Part shown: positions 35,269 through 45,528 of the stretch, piece by piece
How positions within the stretch are numbered: the stretch's first letter is position 1
How the letters are laid out: every line of letters starts with the position of its first letter
Assembly: GCA_948934525.1 (NCBI GenBank)
Contig: CAQZSK010000005.1
Location: 1 to 64,000 of the forward strand
Direction of reading: 5' to 3'
Length of the DNA stretch: 64,000 nucleotides
Source: an uncultured Clostridia bacterium
GTDB lineage: Bacteria; Bacillota; Clostridia; TANB77; CAG-508
The notes under the pieces: generated by a model
Databases searched by the model: none
Seen by the model: only the letters and a program-made list of their open reading frames with translations
Told to the model about the DNA's origin: nothing
Program-made: the position numbers and the translations under genes

Positions 35269-37605
35269 CTAATTAGTTGTTTTCTTTTTTGCTTCATATT
35301 CTGTTATATTTACTTCATTTACTTTGTTGTCATATCCATTTTCCTGATAATTAATACGAATCGTCTTTTCTTTTTTCTTTATTAATGTATACTCTTCTAA
35401 ATTAATTAACACATTTGTTGTTATGTCCATTCCAACAGGTAATGTTTGATTATAATTATCAAACTGAATAATATTTGTATCATAAATTAATGGAGAATCT
35501 TTTGGCACTTGTATTATATAAAAATTCAGCTTCTCTTCTTTTCCAACCTTTTGTACCATTTTATATAATTCTTCTGTAGCATTTAAATTAGCTACTTTTA
35601 AATTGTTTATTTCTAAATTAGCTTTCCCTCTTGTAATTTCCGCAATGTAAATTGGCATTTCAAACGGAGTAGTAATTTTGCAAAATGCTTCTTTTAGTAA
35701 TTTTAAACTATTTCTTAAATTATCAACATATGTCTCTAATTCTGTGTTTGGCGTAATATTTAATACTTTGTACTTATCTTTCTCTATTTCACGATGCTTT
35801 TCATTGTGCAATGTTTTTATCTTTGTCTTATCTTCTATCATTCCTCCAAAAATATCAAAATCTTTTAATTCAATGGTTTCTATATTTTTCTCATATTCTT
35901 CTTTTAACTTGTCTAATTCTTGTTGTAGTTTTGATAATTCAGTTTTCTTTAAGTCCTTACTTTTTGTCTTCATCAAAATTTGGCTAGAAACTAAAACTTG
36001 TTGTATTGCAAAAATGCTATCTGTCTCATTTTTAGAAAGCTTTCTTCTTTGCACTTCATCCATTTGTTTTCCTAATTCTTCTATATCTTCTTCAAATATA
36101 AAACTTTTTCCTATTTTGTCTTTCTCAATTTCTTCCTCTTCTTCTCCTTCATTTAAACCTGGTAACTCATCTTTATTAGTAAACTTCCAAAATTCGAAGA
36201 TACTCTTTTTATGTAATTCAATTTCGTTTAAATAAATATTAGCATTTTTTATTTTGCTCTCTAAATTTATTTTTTTTAGTTCTAATGCTTTTTCATCCAT
36301 TTGCAAATTCTTAACCATTTTTTTCCTACCATCTAATTTGGTACAAATTTCAATTAAATCTTCAATGGTATAATTTTCTTTTACTTCTTGAATTAGTTCT
36401 TGAATAATATTCTCTTTTTTCTTTTCTTCTAATTCTATTTTATTTTGATGGCTTTCCACACTTCCTTGATGTTTTTTACGATTTCCAAAATAATATTTAA
36501 TCTTTCCAAAGAAGGTTTTTTTACATTCTAAAAAAGTAGCAATTTGACGCTGTTTAACCAAATATTCCTCTGTTTGATTTTCTGTAATTTTCTTTAAATC
36601 CTGTAGTTTTCCTTGTACCTCTACTATCTTTCTATCTTCTTCTCCTACTAGTATCTTTTTTTGCTCTACTTGTTCTTTAATAAACAGTGGTAAAATAGAA
36701 TATTCCATTTTCACTTTTTCTTCGTGCCAAAATTCTAGTTCCCCTTGTTCTGAAATAGCTGTTTGAAATTTATAATCATTTGGTAAGCCTGTTGCTAAAA
36801 TAAAAAGTGCCTTTATAAGCTTATACCATTCAATTGCTTTTTCTTTTGTTTCTAAGGTAATTACATAATTACTTTTTATATCTCCATATACTTTTGTTTT
36901 CCCAACTATTTTTAAAGTCATCTTTCCTTTAATATCATATACTTCATAAATATTAGGCCATTCTTTCGTAAAAAACCATATATAATTTTCAATATCTGTG
37001 ATTTGGCTTTGTACTAAATAATCCCCTGAGTATTCTCGCTGTGTTATTGGCACAAAAATATATTCCTTTTTTCGGGATTTACTACATTCTATTTGCTTTT
37101 TTAATAAGTAGAAAAATGCGTGATTATTTGTTTCATTTGTAGGTACTAACATAAAATATTTTTGGGAAATATCAGAATAAAAGACTTGCCAAATATAATT
37201 ATTAGGATATTTAATTTCATAAGGAAGCTCTTCTTTTAACTTCTTTTGCTCTTTTTCTAATAGTTCTATCTCTTCTTCTTTCATTTCCTTTAACATTCTT
37301 AAAAAGGTAGCAAACTTTTCAATATTTTCTTCTGACTTTGTATCCAAATAAGCTCCTATAGGAGCTGCTAATTTATATTTTTGTTCTAGTTCTGTTAATC
37401 GATGGGCTGGTGTCAATAAGATCTGAATATCGCAAATTGGAATGTACTTATACACTTTATAGCTTGTTTCCTCGTAAGTTTTAGCAGGTCTATAACTAAG
37501 TGGTGTAAATTCTTTTAAAATTTTAGGAACCCTCGTTATGTTTAATCCTAAATAAGTTAGTTTTTCTTTTATTTCATCTTGATTTTCTTCTGTATTTTTA
37601 GGCAT
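35269..37605 (-). CDS. Large coiled-coil protein of unknown function
   Basis: 778 residues, no signal peptide and no membrane segment. Coiled-coil or helical stretches dominate about 100-130, 315-480 and 500-620. The flanks look globular (about 1-90, 130-310 and 640-778). The composition is very rich in E, K, L and I. No catalytic motif recognised. It is encoded just upstream of the DUF3006/ComEC-like pair (31 bases), so the three could form an operon. It might be a structural or trafficking component; this is not supported further. Confidence 0.65.
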   Translation of the reverse strand: MPKNTEENQDEIKEKLTYLGLNITRVPKILKEFTPLSYRPAKTYEETSYKVYKYIPICDIQILLTPAHRLTELEQKYKLAAPIGAYLDTKSEENIEKFATFLRMLKEMKEEEIELLEKEQKKLKEELPYEIKYPNNYIWQVFYSDISQKYFMLVPTNETNNHAFFYLLKKQIECSKSRKKEYIFVPITQREYSGDYLVQSQITDIENYIWFFTKEWPNIYEVYDIKGKMTLKIVGKTKVYGDIKSNYVITLETKEKAIEWYKLIKALFILATGLPNDYKFQTAISEQGELEFWHEEKVKMEYSILPLFIKEQVEQKKILVGEEDRKIVEVQGKLQDLKKITENQTEEYLVKQRQIATFLECKKTFFGKIKYYFGNRKKHQGSVESHQNKIELEEKKKENIIQELIQEVKENYTIEDLIEICTKLDGRKKMVKNLQMDEKALELKKINLESKIKNANIYLNEIELHKKSIFEFWKFTNKDELPGLNEGEEEEEIEKDKIGKSFIFEEDIEELGKQMDEVQRRKLSKNETDSIFAIQQVLVSSQILMKTKSKDLKKTELSKLQQELDKLKEEYEKNIETIELKDFDIFGGMIEDKTKIKTLHNEKHREIEKDKYKVLNITPNTELETYVDNLRNSLKLLKEAFCKITTPFEMPIYIAEITRGKANLEINNLKVANLNATEELYKMVQKVGKEEKLNFYIIQVPKDSPLIYDTNIIQFDNYNQTLPVGMDITTNVLINLEEYTLIKKKEKTIRINYQENGYDNKVNEVNITEYEAKKKTTN

Positions 37606-37688
37606 TTTCAGGTACTTTCTCCTATTCTCTTTTTTCTGTTAAAAGTATATCATAAAAGTTTTCCTCTTGACAACACGTTTTAGTAAAT

Positions 37689-37744
37689 TTGATGTTCTTA
37701 ACATAATGTGATATACTAATAATGCTTTTGTCTAAAATAGACAA
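37689..37744 (+). promoter_or_regulatory. Promoter with palindrome at transcript start
   Basis: TTGATG (37689-37694), a 17-base spacer and TATACT (37712-37717). Ten bases later is the inverted repeat TTGTCTA-AAA-TAGACAA (37728-37744). The layout is the same as at the other orphan plus-strand gene near 13.1 kb. Confidence 0.65.
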
Positions 37745-37771
37745 GCTATTTTATTTGATTGGAGTGATAAC

Positions 37772-38050
37772 ATGAATGTGGCCTTATTCTTTACAGAACC
37801 TCTGTTGAATGATGATGGCGTTGTAATCAAGGTGCAAACTCCAGCTGGCGAGATGCCTAGCATTTCTTGTATGGGTTGCTATTTCTTCAACGTTCCTACT
37901 GAGCAGCTTAGCGCTTTTCAAGCAAAAGTTGTCGCCGAAGGTGGGAAACTGGAAATAGAATCCAAAGAAAATCTTCATTACAGATTCCATGGCAAACACA
38001 CTTGTGTTCTTGTCAACAGTTTAGCATTTCCCTTCATGTATCAAAACTAA
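37772..38050 (+). CDS. Small protein of unknown function, atypical composition
   Basis: 92 residues with beta-rich character and no signal peptide or membrane segment. Three cysteines, two in SCMGC, could bind metal or form a disulfide. GC content is about 44%, well above the surroundings, with C-ending codons uncommon here. It is a lone plus-strand gene between two minus-strand genes, with its own promoter, a 5' palindrome and a terminator. GGAGTGA precedes the ATG. No CGG codon. No family recognised. Its regulatory layout matches the gene at 13163 but the proteins are not alike. Confidence 0.6.
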   Translation: MNVALFFTEPLLNDDGVVIKVQTPAGEMPSISCMGCYFFNVPTEQLSAFQAKVVAEGGKLEIESKENLHYRFHGKHTCVLVNSLAFPFMYQN

Positions 38051-38057
38051 TCCAAAC

Positions 38058-38090
38058 AAAAGGAGTTTGCTAGTAATAGCAACTCCTTTT
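38058..38090. terminator. Bidirectional terminator between orphan gene and thrS
   Basis: AAAAGGAGTTTGCT / AGCAACTCCTTTT, positioned between convergent stops. It serves both strands. Confidence 0.8.
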
Positions 38091-38113
38091 AATTATATAT
38101 CATTTCCTACAAT

Positions 38114-40030
38114 TTATTTATATTCTTCTACTTCCTTTTTCACTTTACTAATAAACTCTTCTATACTAATTTGTCCAATATCTCCTTCTGTTCTTGAGCG
38201 AACACCTACTGCATTTCCCTCTACTTCTTTATCTCCTAAGATTAGCATGTATGGAATTTTTTGAAGTTGTGCTTCACGGATTTTATATCCAATCTTTTCT
38301 TGTCTCTCATCTACTTCTACACGAATACCAACTTTATCTAACTCCTCTGCTACTTTGTTTGCATATTCTTTGTGACTATCTGCTATTGGAAGTACTCTCA
38401 CTTGTATTGGAGAAAGCCATGTTGGGAATGCACCTGCATAATGTTCTGTCAAAATACCAATAAATCTTTCAAAAGATCCAAATAATGCTCTGTGTATCAT
38501 AATTGGAGTTTTCTTTTCTCCATCAGTATCAATATAGCTTAAATTAAATCTCAATGGTAATTGGAAATCTACTTGTACAGTTCCCATTTGCCATTCTCTT
38601 CCCAAACAGTCTTTCATCTTAATATCAATTTTTGGTCCATAGAAAGCACCATCGCCTTCATTAATGCGATAATTGTCTTTTCCACAAAGCTCATCTAATA
38701 CCTCTTTCAAATCAGCTTCTGCTTTGTTCCATAAGCTTAGTTCACCCATATAGTCATCTGGTCTAGTAGATAGCGTTAATATAAAATCTAATCCAAAAAT
38801 ACTATATAACTTTTTAGCAATCTCTAAAATTTCTTTAATCTCATCTTTAATTTGAGACTCCATTACATAGTTATGAGAATCATCTTGTCTAAACATTCTT
38901 ACTCTAAATAAGCCATTTAATTGACCTGATTTTTCGTTTCTATGAATGACATCAATATCATTAAAACGAAGAGGTAAATCTTTATAGCTTCTTAATTTTG
39001 ATTGATAAATCTTAATAGAGTTAGGGCAATTCATTGGTTTTAAAGCTTGCTCATTTCCATCACTATCTGTTAATACAAACATATCCTCTTTGTAATGATC
39101 CCAATGTCCTGAAGTTTTCCATAAACTACTACTATTTAATTGTGGACCAGAGAACTCTTGATATCCTCTTTTTTTATGTTCTTTTCTCCATAAATCAATT
39201 AGAACATTCATCATAGTAAATCCCTTAGGCATCCAATAAGCCATCCCTGGCGCTGTTTCATCAAAAAAGAATAAGTCTAGTTCTTTTCCTAGTTTTCTAT
39301 GATCTCTTTTCTTTGCCTCTTCTAACATATATAAGTATTCTTCTAACATACTAGCTTTTGGGAAAGAAATACCATAAATCCTTTGAAGAGTCTGTTTTGT
39401 TTCATCTCCCCTCCAATAAGCAGATGAAGAATTTAATAGTTTAAATGCTTTTACAGGTCCTGTACTCATAATATGTGGTCCTGCACATAGCTCTTTAAAT
39501 TCGCCTTGATCATAGAAGCTAATTTCTTCTCCTTCTGGTAATTCCTCAATTAGTTCTATCTTGTATGGCTCTTTTCTTTCTTCCATCATTTTGATTGCTT
39601 CATTTTTTGGAAGGGTATATCTTGTAATTTCTAAATTCTCTTTTACAATTTTTTTCATTTCTTCTTCAATTTTCACTAAGTCTTCTTCTGAGAAAGGCTT
39701 TTCTACATCAAAGTCATAATAAAAACCATTATCAATAGAAGGACCTATTGTTAATTTTACACTATCTCCATAAATTCTTTTAATTGCTTGTGCCATAATA
39801 TGAGAAGTTGTATGCCAAAATACTTTTTTTCCTTCTTCATTATCAAAAGTTAAAATTTCTAATTTACAATCTTCATTAATTTGTGTTCTTAAGTCTTTTA
39901 CTTCTCCATTTACTTTTCCAGCCAAGCTATTTCTAGCTAGTCCTTCACTAATTTGTTTTGCTACTTCTAAAATAGAACTGCCTTCTTTCACTTCTATTTT
40001 TGAATCATCTTTCAATTCTACTTTTACCAT
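38114..40030 (-). CDS. thrS: Threonyl-tRNA synthetase
   Basis: Charges tRNA-Thr. TGS domain (about 1-62), editing domain (about 63-225, with HTTSHIMAQA and CAGPH), class II catalytic core (about 240-530, with zinc ligands in MNCPNSIKIY and the following His residues) and anticodon-binding domain (about 535-638). Start at 40030, next to AAGGAGG; a frame to 40048 adds six residues without a site. It is controlled by an upstream T-box, and a dispersed repeat lies between that and the start codon. Confidence 0.97.
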   Translation of the reverse strand: MVKVELKDDSKIEVKEGSSILEVAKQISEGLARNSLAGKVNGEVKDLRTQINEDCKLEILTFDNEEGKKVFWHTTSHIMAQAIKRIYGDSVKLTIGPSIDNGFYYDFDVEKPFSEEDLVKIEEEMKKIVKENLEITRYTLPKNEAIKMMEERKEPYKIELIEELPEGEEISFYDQGEFKELCAGPHIMSTGPVKAFKLLNSSSAYWRGDETKQTLQRIYGISFPKASMLEEYLYMLEEAKKRDHRKLGKELDLFFFDETAPGMAYWMPKGFTMMNVLIDLWRKEHKKRGYQEFSGPQLNSSSLWKTSGHWDHYKEDMFVLTDSDGNEQALKPMNCPNSIKIYQSKLRSYKDLPLRFNDIDVIHRNEKSGQLNGLFRVRMFRQDDSHNYVMESQIKDEIKEILEIAKKLYSIFGLDFILTLSTRPDDYMGELSLWNKAEADLKEVLDELCGKDNYRINEGDGAFYGPKIDIKMKDCLGREWQMGTVQVDFQLPLRFNLSYIDTDGEKKTPIMIHRALFGSFERFIGILTEHYAGAFPTWLSPIQVRVLPIADSHKEYANKVAEELDKVGIRVEVDERQEKIGYKIREAQLQKIPYMLILGDKEVEGNAVGVRSRTEGDIGQISIEEFISKVKKEVEEYK

Positions 40031-40049
40031 ATTTTTCCTCCTTGTCATG

Positions 40050-40134
40050 TTGGGGACGTTCCTTTTTCTGACACTTTTGTCAGTTTAACCTACGTCCCCA
40101 AACTGACACTTTTGTCAGTTTAGGGACACACCTT
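40050..40134. repeat. Intergenic repeat, copy B (double palindrome)
   Basis: GGGGACGT ... ACGTCCCC encloses CTGACACTTTTGTCAG, then AACTGACACTTTTGTCAGTT and GGGACACACC follow. Related to copies at 18581 and 51876. It lies in the thrS leader between the T-box terminator and the start codon. Confidence 0.75.
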
Positions 40135-40159
40135 GGTACATTATTTGTTACCAATAAAA

Positions 40160-40415
40160 TAACTCCTTTTAACTAATTGCTTAGTTAAAAGGAGTGCTTA
40201 TTCACACGGTTCCATCCCTTAATTTTACTTTATTTTCTTTAACGCAGATTTACGCCTAGTTTTTTCTAGGAACAATGAGGTAGTTATTTCAAATCCGTTT
40301 TTGTAATTAGCTTTCAGCTAGTAACTAATTTTCTCTTTCCATAACCTTGATTTTACTTCATCTCATTACTGTTTTTTCTTATTTTAACTTCTATTAATTA
40401 TACTCGTGTTTCTAT
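40160..40415 (-). promoter_or_regulatory. T-box leader of thrS
   Basis: On the minus strand, the conserved T-box sequence AAGGGATGGAACCGTG is followed by a terminator hairpin (CTCCTTTTAACTAA ... TTAGTTAAAAGGAG with T-rich tail). Upstream is a stem I-like structured region starting with AGTAATGAGATGAAG. A candidate threonine specifier is in ATAACTACC (ACT or ACC). Uncharged tRNA-Thr would stabilise the antiterminator and switch thrS on. Confidence 0.88.
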
Positions 40416-40428
40416 TTATAGTCAAGAG

Positions 40429-40740
40429 TTATTGTAAAAGTTTTACAATATCCTCCTTTGATTGAACTCCTACTGTTCTTCCTGCTTCTGTTCCATTTTT
40501 TAATACTATAAATGTTGGAATACTCATAACGCCATATTTCTCTGCTAAATTTGGGCATTCATCAATATTAATTTTCCCAACTTTAATAGATGTACTCATA
40601 CTCTCTGCAATTTCATCTACTACTGGTGACATCATTCTACAAGGGCCACACCAAGTTGCCCAAAAATCTAGTAATACTGGCATTCTAGATTCTAAAATTT
40701 CCTTTTCAAAATTTTCATTGTTTACTGTTATAACTGACAT
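40429..40740 (-). CDS. trxA: Thioredoxin
   Basis: 103 residues with the active site WATWCGPCR and the cis-Pro motif MSIPTF. It reduces protein disulfides using TrxB, encoded by the preceding gene 47 bases away. I prefer the ATG at 40740 over 40746, because the latter is only two bases from GGAG. Confidence 0.96.
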   Translation of the reverse strand: MSVITVNNENFEKEILESRMPVLLDFWATWCGPCRMMSPVVDEIAESMSTSIKVGKINIDECPNLAEKYGVMSIPTFIVLKNGTEAGRTVGVQSKEDIVKLLQ

Positions 40741-40787
40741 TTTCATCTCTCCTTTTTATTATTTTATACTATTTTTATAATAATATT

Positions 40788-41637
40788 CTAACTTTTTAAT
40801 ATTGCCAACCCTGCCTTTGCACCTTCATATACCGCCTTACTAATTTGCAATAATCCTCCTGTACAATCTCCACAAGCAAATAATCCATGTACTGTTGTCT
40901 CCATATTTTCATTTACAACTATATGGTTATTTTCTACTCTCGCTCCAATCTTTCTTGCCAAATCATTGCTTGATGCCGTTCCGAATAGCTACAAAAACTC
41001 CATTCATTTTTCTTTTGGTATTATCTTCAAATTCTATTTCTGTTAACTTACCATCTCCTCTAAATTCTCTAATCTTTCTATTATCAACTTCTATTTCTTG
41101 ATCTCTATTTTCTATCATTTCTTCCCCATTTGTCAAGATAGATACAGAACTTACAATAGGTTTTAACTGCTCCATTTCGTGAATTGCATAGTTTCCACTT
41201 CCTAATACAGCTACATCTTTTCCCTTAAAGAAAAAAGCATCACAAATAGCACAATAACTAACTCCCTTTCCCTCAAACTCTTGAATTCCTTTAATGTTAG
41301 GAGTTATTCTATTTGTTCCAGTTGCTAGAATAACTGCTTTGGCTTTATATTTTGAATTAATTGTCTCTACCTCAAAATTTTCAAAATAGCCAAGCGCAAC
41401 TACTTCATCTTCTATAAATTCTATTTCTAACTTTTTTGCTTGTTCTATCCCATTTTGATAAAGTTCGCTTCCTGAAATTCCATCTGGAAATCCATAATAG
41501 TTATCTATTTTTTCAGCCTTTCCCAAAGCTCCATTTCCTTTTGAAATAACAAGAACTGACAATTTTCTACGTTTTGCATATAGAGAAGCTGAAATTCCTG
41601 CTGGTCCACTTCCAACAATGATGACATCATATAACAT
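40788..41637 (-). CDS. trxB: Thioredoxin reductase, read through a CGGA +1 site
   Basis: FAD/NADPH-dependent reductase of thioredoxin. FAD motif GSGPAGISASLYAKR; the redox pair is in CAICDAFF, so the second Cys is spaced CxxC; NADPH site GSGNYAIHE. At CGG (40983-40981) the first frame goes astray and stops six codons later. Reading CGGA as glycine continues VAIGTASSNDLAR and then the family C-terminus with FACGDCTGG, which binds FAD, giving about 282 residues. A true frameshift would remove that essential part, yet the downstream frame is perfectly preserved down to its stop before trxA. The gene is next to trxA, as usual. Confidence 0.9.
40980..40983 (-). other. CGGA +1 decoding site in trxB
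   Basis: ATT-CGGA-ACG; glycine is expected in the conserved IG(T/x) turn of thioredoxin reductases. Confidence 0.85.
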
Positions 41638-41697
41638 ATCTAATTTACTCCTTTTATATTATATCTATATAAGTAACTATATTTCATTTTTTTATTT

Positions 41698-42588
41698 TTA
41701 TTCTATTATATCATACATACTTTTAAAACTGTAACCCTGTTCTTTTAAATATTTTATGACATCTGGTAATGTTTTAGCAGTTAAATCTTTATTTGGTGCA
41801 TCATGCATTAATATTACCAAGCTATTTTTCCCTTTACTCGTTACTTTCAGATTTTGCATAATAGCTTGTTTTGTTTCTGCCCCATCTGAATCATTGGTTA
41901 AACAATTCCAGTCTAAATATGAAATACCTTTTTCTTTTAATTTCTTTTTTGCTTTTTGTTTTAATTTATCATAATATCCTCCTACAGACCCTCCAGGAAA
42001 TCTAAAAATATTAGATTGATAAGTATTATCTCCTAAAGCCTCTTGTATTAGTTTATTAGTCTTATTATATTCTTCTAATGGTTTATTCTCATTTGCATAT
42101 ACTTTTGGATATACATGAGAATAACTATGATTTGCAATATAATGTCCTTCTTCTTTTTCTCTTCTTAGTACTTCTGGATTTGCTTTTACCATTGATCCTA
42201 ACACAAAAAATGTTGCTTTAATATCTTCCTGTTTCAATACATCTAATATCTTAGGAGTTACATTATTAGAAGGTCCATCATCAAAAGTAAGAAATGCTAC
42301 TTTTTCTTTAATATCATAAATATTCTCTATTGCTTGTAATTGTTCTTTAGTTAATCCTTTTTGGCTTACTTCAATTTGACTATCTTGTACATTATCTTTA
42401 TTGCTTTCTTCTTTCTGGTCTTTATTTTCCTGTGCTAATTTCTGTTCTTTTTGATTAGCCACATATTCCGCTACCTTTATTCCACCAAAAATAGCTATAC
42501 CAATAACTAAAATAGCTATTAATATAGTCCAAATAATCCATTTTTTACTTTTCTTTTTTTCAAACCCCTCAATATCATATAAAATCAT
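41698..42588 (-). CDS. Polysaccharide deacetylase (NodB domain)
   Basis: 296 residues from the ATG at 42588 (AAGGTG upstream; a GTG at 42597 is too close to the site). A membrane anchor lies at about 20-42, a charged linker follows, and the NodB catalytic domain covers about 95-290. Catalytic residues are visible in LTFDDGPSN (Asp pair), NHSYSH (His metal ligands), RFPGG and MHDA. It probably removes acetyl groups from peptidoglycan or another surface glycan outside the membrane. Confidence 0.92.
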   Translation of the reverse strand: MILYDIEGFEKKKSKKWIIWTILIAILVIGIAIFGGIKVAEYVANQKEQKLAQENKDQKEESNKDNVQDSQIEVSQKGLTKEQLQAIENIYDIKEKVAFLTFDDGPSNNVTPKILDVLKQEDIKATFFVLGSMVKANPEVLRREKEEGHYIANHSYSHVYPKVYANENKPLEEYNKTNKLIQEALGDNTYQSNIFRFPGGSVGGYYDKLKQKAKKKLKEKGISYLDWNCLTNDSDGAETKQAIMQNLKVTSKGKNSLVILMHDAPNKDLTAKTLPDVIKYLKEQGYSFKSMYDIIE

Positions 42589-42702
42589 AAAAAACACCTT
42601 AAATTGACAATTTTCTTATATAGTATATACTATTCAGAAAAAAATTAACAGTTAATTTAAGGTATTTTTTTTATTTATTAATATGGATTTTTGTATTTAT
42701 TT

Positions 42703-45475
42703 TTATATTTCATCTTTCGTTGTATTAATTTTTAATAACTTGAATAATTCAACAATTACAATTGGTAGAAATACTAAAATAATAATCTCAACAATATTCA
42801 TTACTGGCAATACTGGAATACTAAATATATGCCTCAAAGCAGGTATAACCAATATGATAATCATTAAAGCAGCAGAAGCCAAATTTGCTAAAATCAATTT
42901 ACTATTTCCTAAAATTCCCGTTTTGAAGATAGACTTTTTGTTATTTCTAATGTTAAATACATGTACTAATTCCGAAAGTGCTAATACTGTAAATGCCATT
43001 GTTTGCCCTATCTCAACTCTTACTTCTTCCTCTGATAATATTTCAACTATTCCTTCATTATTTGTTATTTCTACAATTGGCAATTGTTCTACTGGTGTCG
43101 CCAATCCAATAATAAAAGCTGTAAGGGTAATAAGACCAATCATCATTCCTTGATAAATAACTCTCCAAGTCATTCCCTTAGTAAACACACCTTGTTTTGG
43201 TTTTATTGGTTTTCTATCCATAATGTCCTTTTCTGGTGGATCTACTGCTAAAGCAAGCGCTGGCAATGAATCTGTTACTAAGTTAATCCATAGAATATGA
43301 ATTGGTAGCAATGGCACAATTAAATTTACATCTATATTGAACCATTTACTAAGTAATGGTGTAATAAGTATTGCAATAAATAGGATAATAATTTCTCCAA
43401 CATTGCTAGATAATAAGAACTGAATTGCTTTCAAAATATTATCATAAATACGTCTTCCCTCTTCTACTGAAGATACAATTGTTGCAAAATTGTCATCTGT
43501 TAAAATAACATCTGCAGCTTCTTTTGCTACATCAGTTCCTACTATCCCCATTGCACAACCAATATCAGCTGTTTTTAGTGCTGGTGCATCGTTAACGCCA
43601 TCACCTGTCATAGCTACTATCTCTCCATTTTCTTTCCATGCCTTTACAATTCTCACTTTATGTTCAGGAGATACCCTTGCATATACACTATATTTTCTAA
43701 CATTTGCTATTAGTTCTTTATCAGACATTTCCTCCAATTCACTACCAGTAATTGCTTCTTCTTCTTTTTCTAAAATTCCTAATGCTTTTGCAATGGCAAT
43801 AGCAGTAACTTTGTGGTCACCAGTAATCATGACTGTTTTGATACCTGCTCTTTTACATTTTGCAACCGCATCCTTTACTTCTTCTCTTGGCGGGTCAATC
43901 ATTCCTACCATTCCAACATAGATTAAATCTTCTTCTATTGTTTTCATATCTTCATCTGTTGGTTCATGGTCAATTTCTTTATATGCCATTGCAAGCACTC
44001 GAAGCGCATCTTTTGCCATTTTCTCATTTTGCTTTTCAATTTCTTTTTTATACTTTATTAAATCTTGCTTAATTTCGTTATTTATTACATAACTATTGCA
44101 TCTAGCTAATAATTCATCCACTCCACCTTTTGTATATACCACATACTTGTTAGCCAATTTATGAACTGTTGTCATTAGCTTTCTTTCAGAATCAAAAGGT
44201 AATTCTTTCACACGTGGATATTGCTCTAACATTGCTGGCTGGAAGTCCAATGTAAATGCCATATCAATTAATGCAGTTTCTGTTGGATCTCCTGTTAAAG
44301 TTTTATCAGATGCTACCTTTGTATCATTACAAAACATACTAATGTATACTAATTTCTCTAACTCTTCTTCAGTTTCATTAGTATTGATATTTTCTATTTC
44401 TTGCAACTGATTGTTGAAGAATAGTTTTTTGACCGTCATTTTATTTTGTGTTAAAGTTCCTGTTTTATCTGAACAAATAACAGTTGTACTTCCTAAAGTT
44501 TCTACTGCCGGTAATTTTTTTACTATAGCATGTTTTTTTACCATCCTTTGTACACCAATAGCAAGTACAATGGTAGATACAGCTGCTAACCCCTCTGGAA
44601 TAGCAGCTACCGCTAAACTAACCGCTGTCATAAACATATCCATTGCATCTTTTCCATATAACAATCCAATAAAAAAGATGATAATACAAATAACAATCGC
44701 AGCAATTCCAAGTACTTTACCTAACCTATTTAATTTTTGTTGAAGTGGTGTTTCAGTATCTTCTACTTCGTTAATCATTCCTGCAATCTTTCCCACTTCT
44801 GTTTTCATTCCTGTTTCGACTACAATGCCTTTTCCTCTACCATACGTAATTAAACTTGAAGAAAATAGCATATTAATTCTATCTCCAACCCCTACTTTTT
44901 CTTTTTGAATTGCTTCTGTAGTTTTCTCTACAGGAACTGATTCTCCTGTTAGAGATGCTTCTTGTGATTTTAAATTCACTGCCTCTATAATTCTCAAATC
45001 TGCTGGTACATAATCTCCTGTATCTAATACCACCACATCTCCTGGTACTAATTCTTTAGAAGGTACTACTGTTACATTTCCGATTACGTACCACCTTCAC
45101 TACATGAGAACTCAACTTCTGAAGAGCCTCTAAAGATTTTTCTGCTTTGCTCTCTTGTGCAACACCAATAATAGCATTAACAATAACAACAATTAGAATA
45201 ATAATCGAATCAGTAATTCCTTCTCCCTCATAAGCTCCTACTACACCTGAAATAATAGCTGCTATAATTAGAATAATAATCATAAAATCTTTAAACTGTT
45301 CTAAAAATTTTATAAATAAACTTTTTTTCTTTTTGGCTGCTAATTCATTTAGTCCATAAATTTGTCTATTTTCTACAATTTGCTTTTCGGACAAGCCTTG
45401 TTCTTCTTCTACCTGAAACTTCCTTTTTACTTCTCCTACTGATTGATTAAACCACTCTTTTTTTCCTTCTTCCAT
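42703..45475 (-). CDS. P-type Ca2+-transporting ATPase, read through a CGGA +1 site
   Basis: A P2A-like cation pump of about 923 residues. N-terminal cation ATPase domain and membrane helices 1-2 (residues 1-125) lie in the first frame. Codon 132 is CGG (45082-45080). Reading CGGA as glycine gives VVRNGNVTVVPSKELVPGD, the normal actuator entry. The rest has TGES (actuator), SDKTGTLTQNK (phosphorylation Asp), TGDGVNDAPAL (hinge) and six C-terminal helices. The sequence fits SERCA-like bacterial Ca2+ pumps. Both parts are well conserved on either side of the site, which argues against decay. Confidence 0.9.
45079..45082 (-). other. CGGA +1 decoding site in P-type ATPase
   Basis: AAT-CGGA-AAT; the expected residue is the glycine of the RNG turn before VPGD. 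Confidence 0.85.
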
Positions 45476-45528
45476 TCTTCTTCACACCTCTTCTTATTAT
45501 TTTTCCCCTTGTATCTTATAATTATTCT

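Noticed and set aside
26939..45475. The split genes as ordinary pseudogenes
   Set aside because: Each is broken only at CGG, with no other stops or decay, and several (ruvX, trxB) are core genes in normal neighbourhoods.
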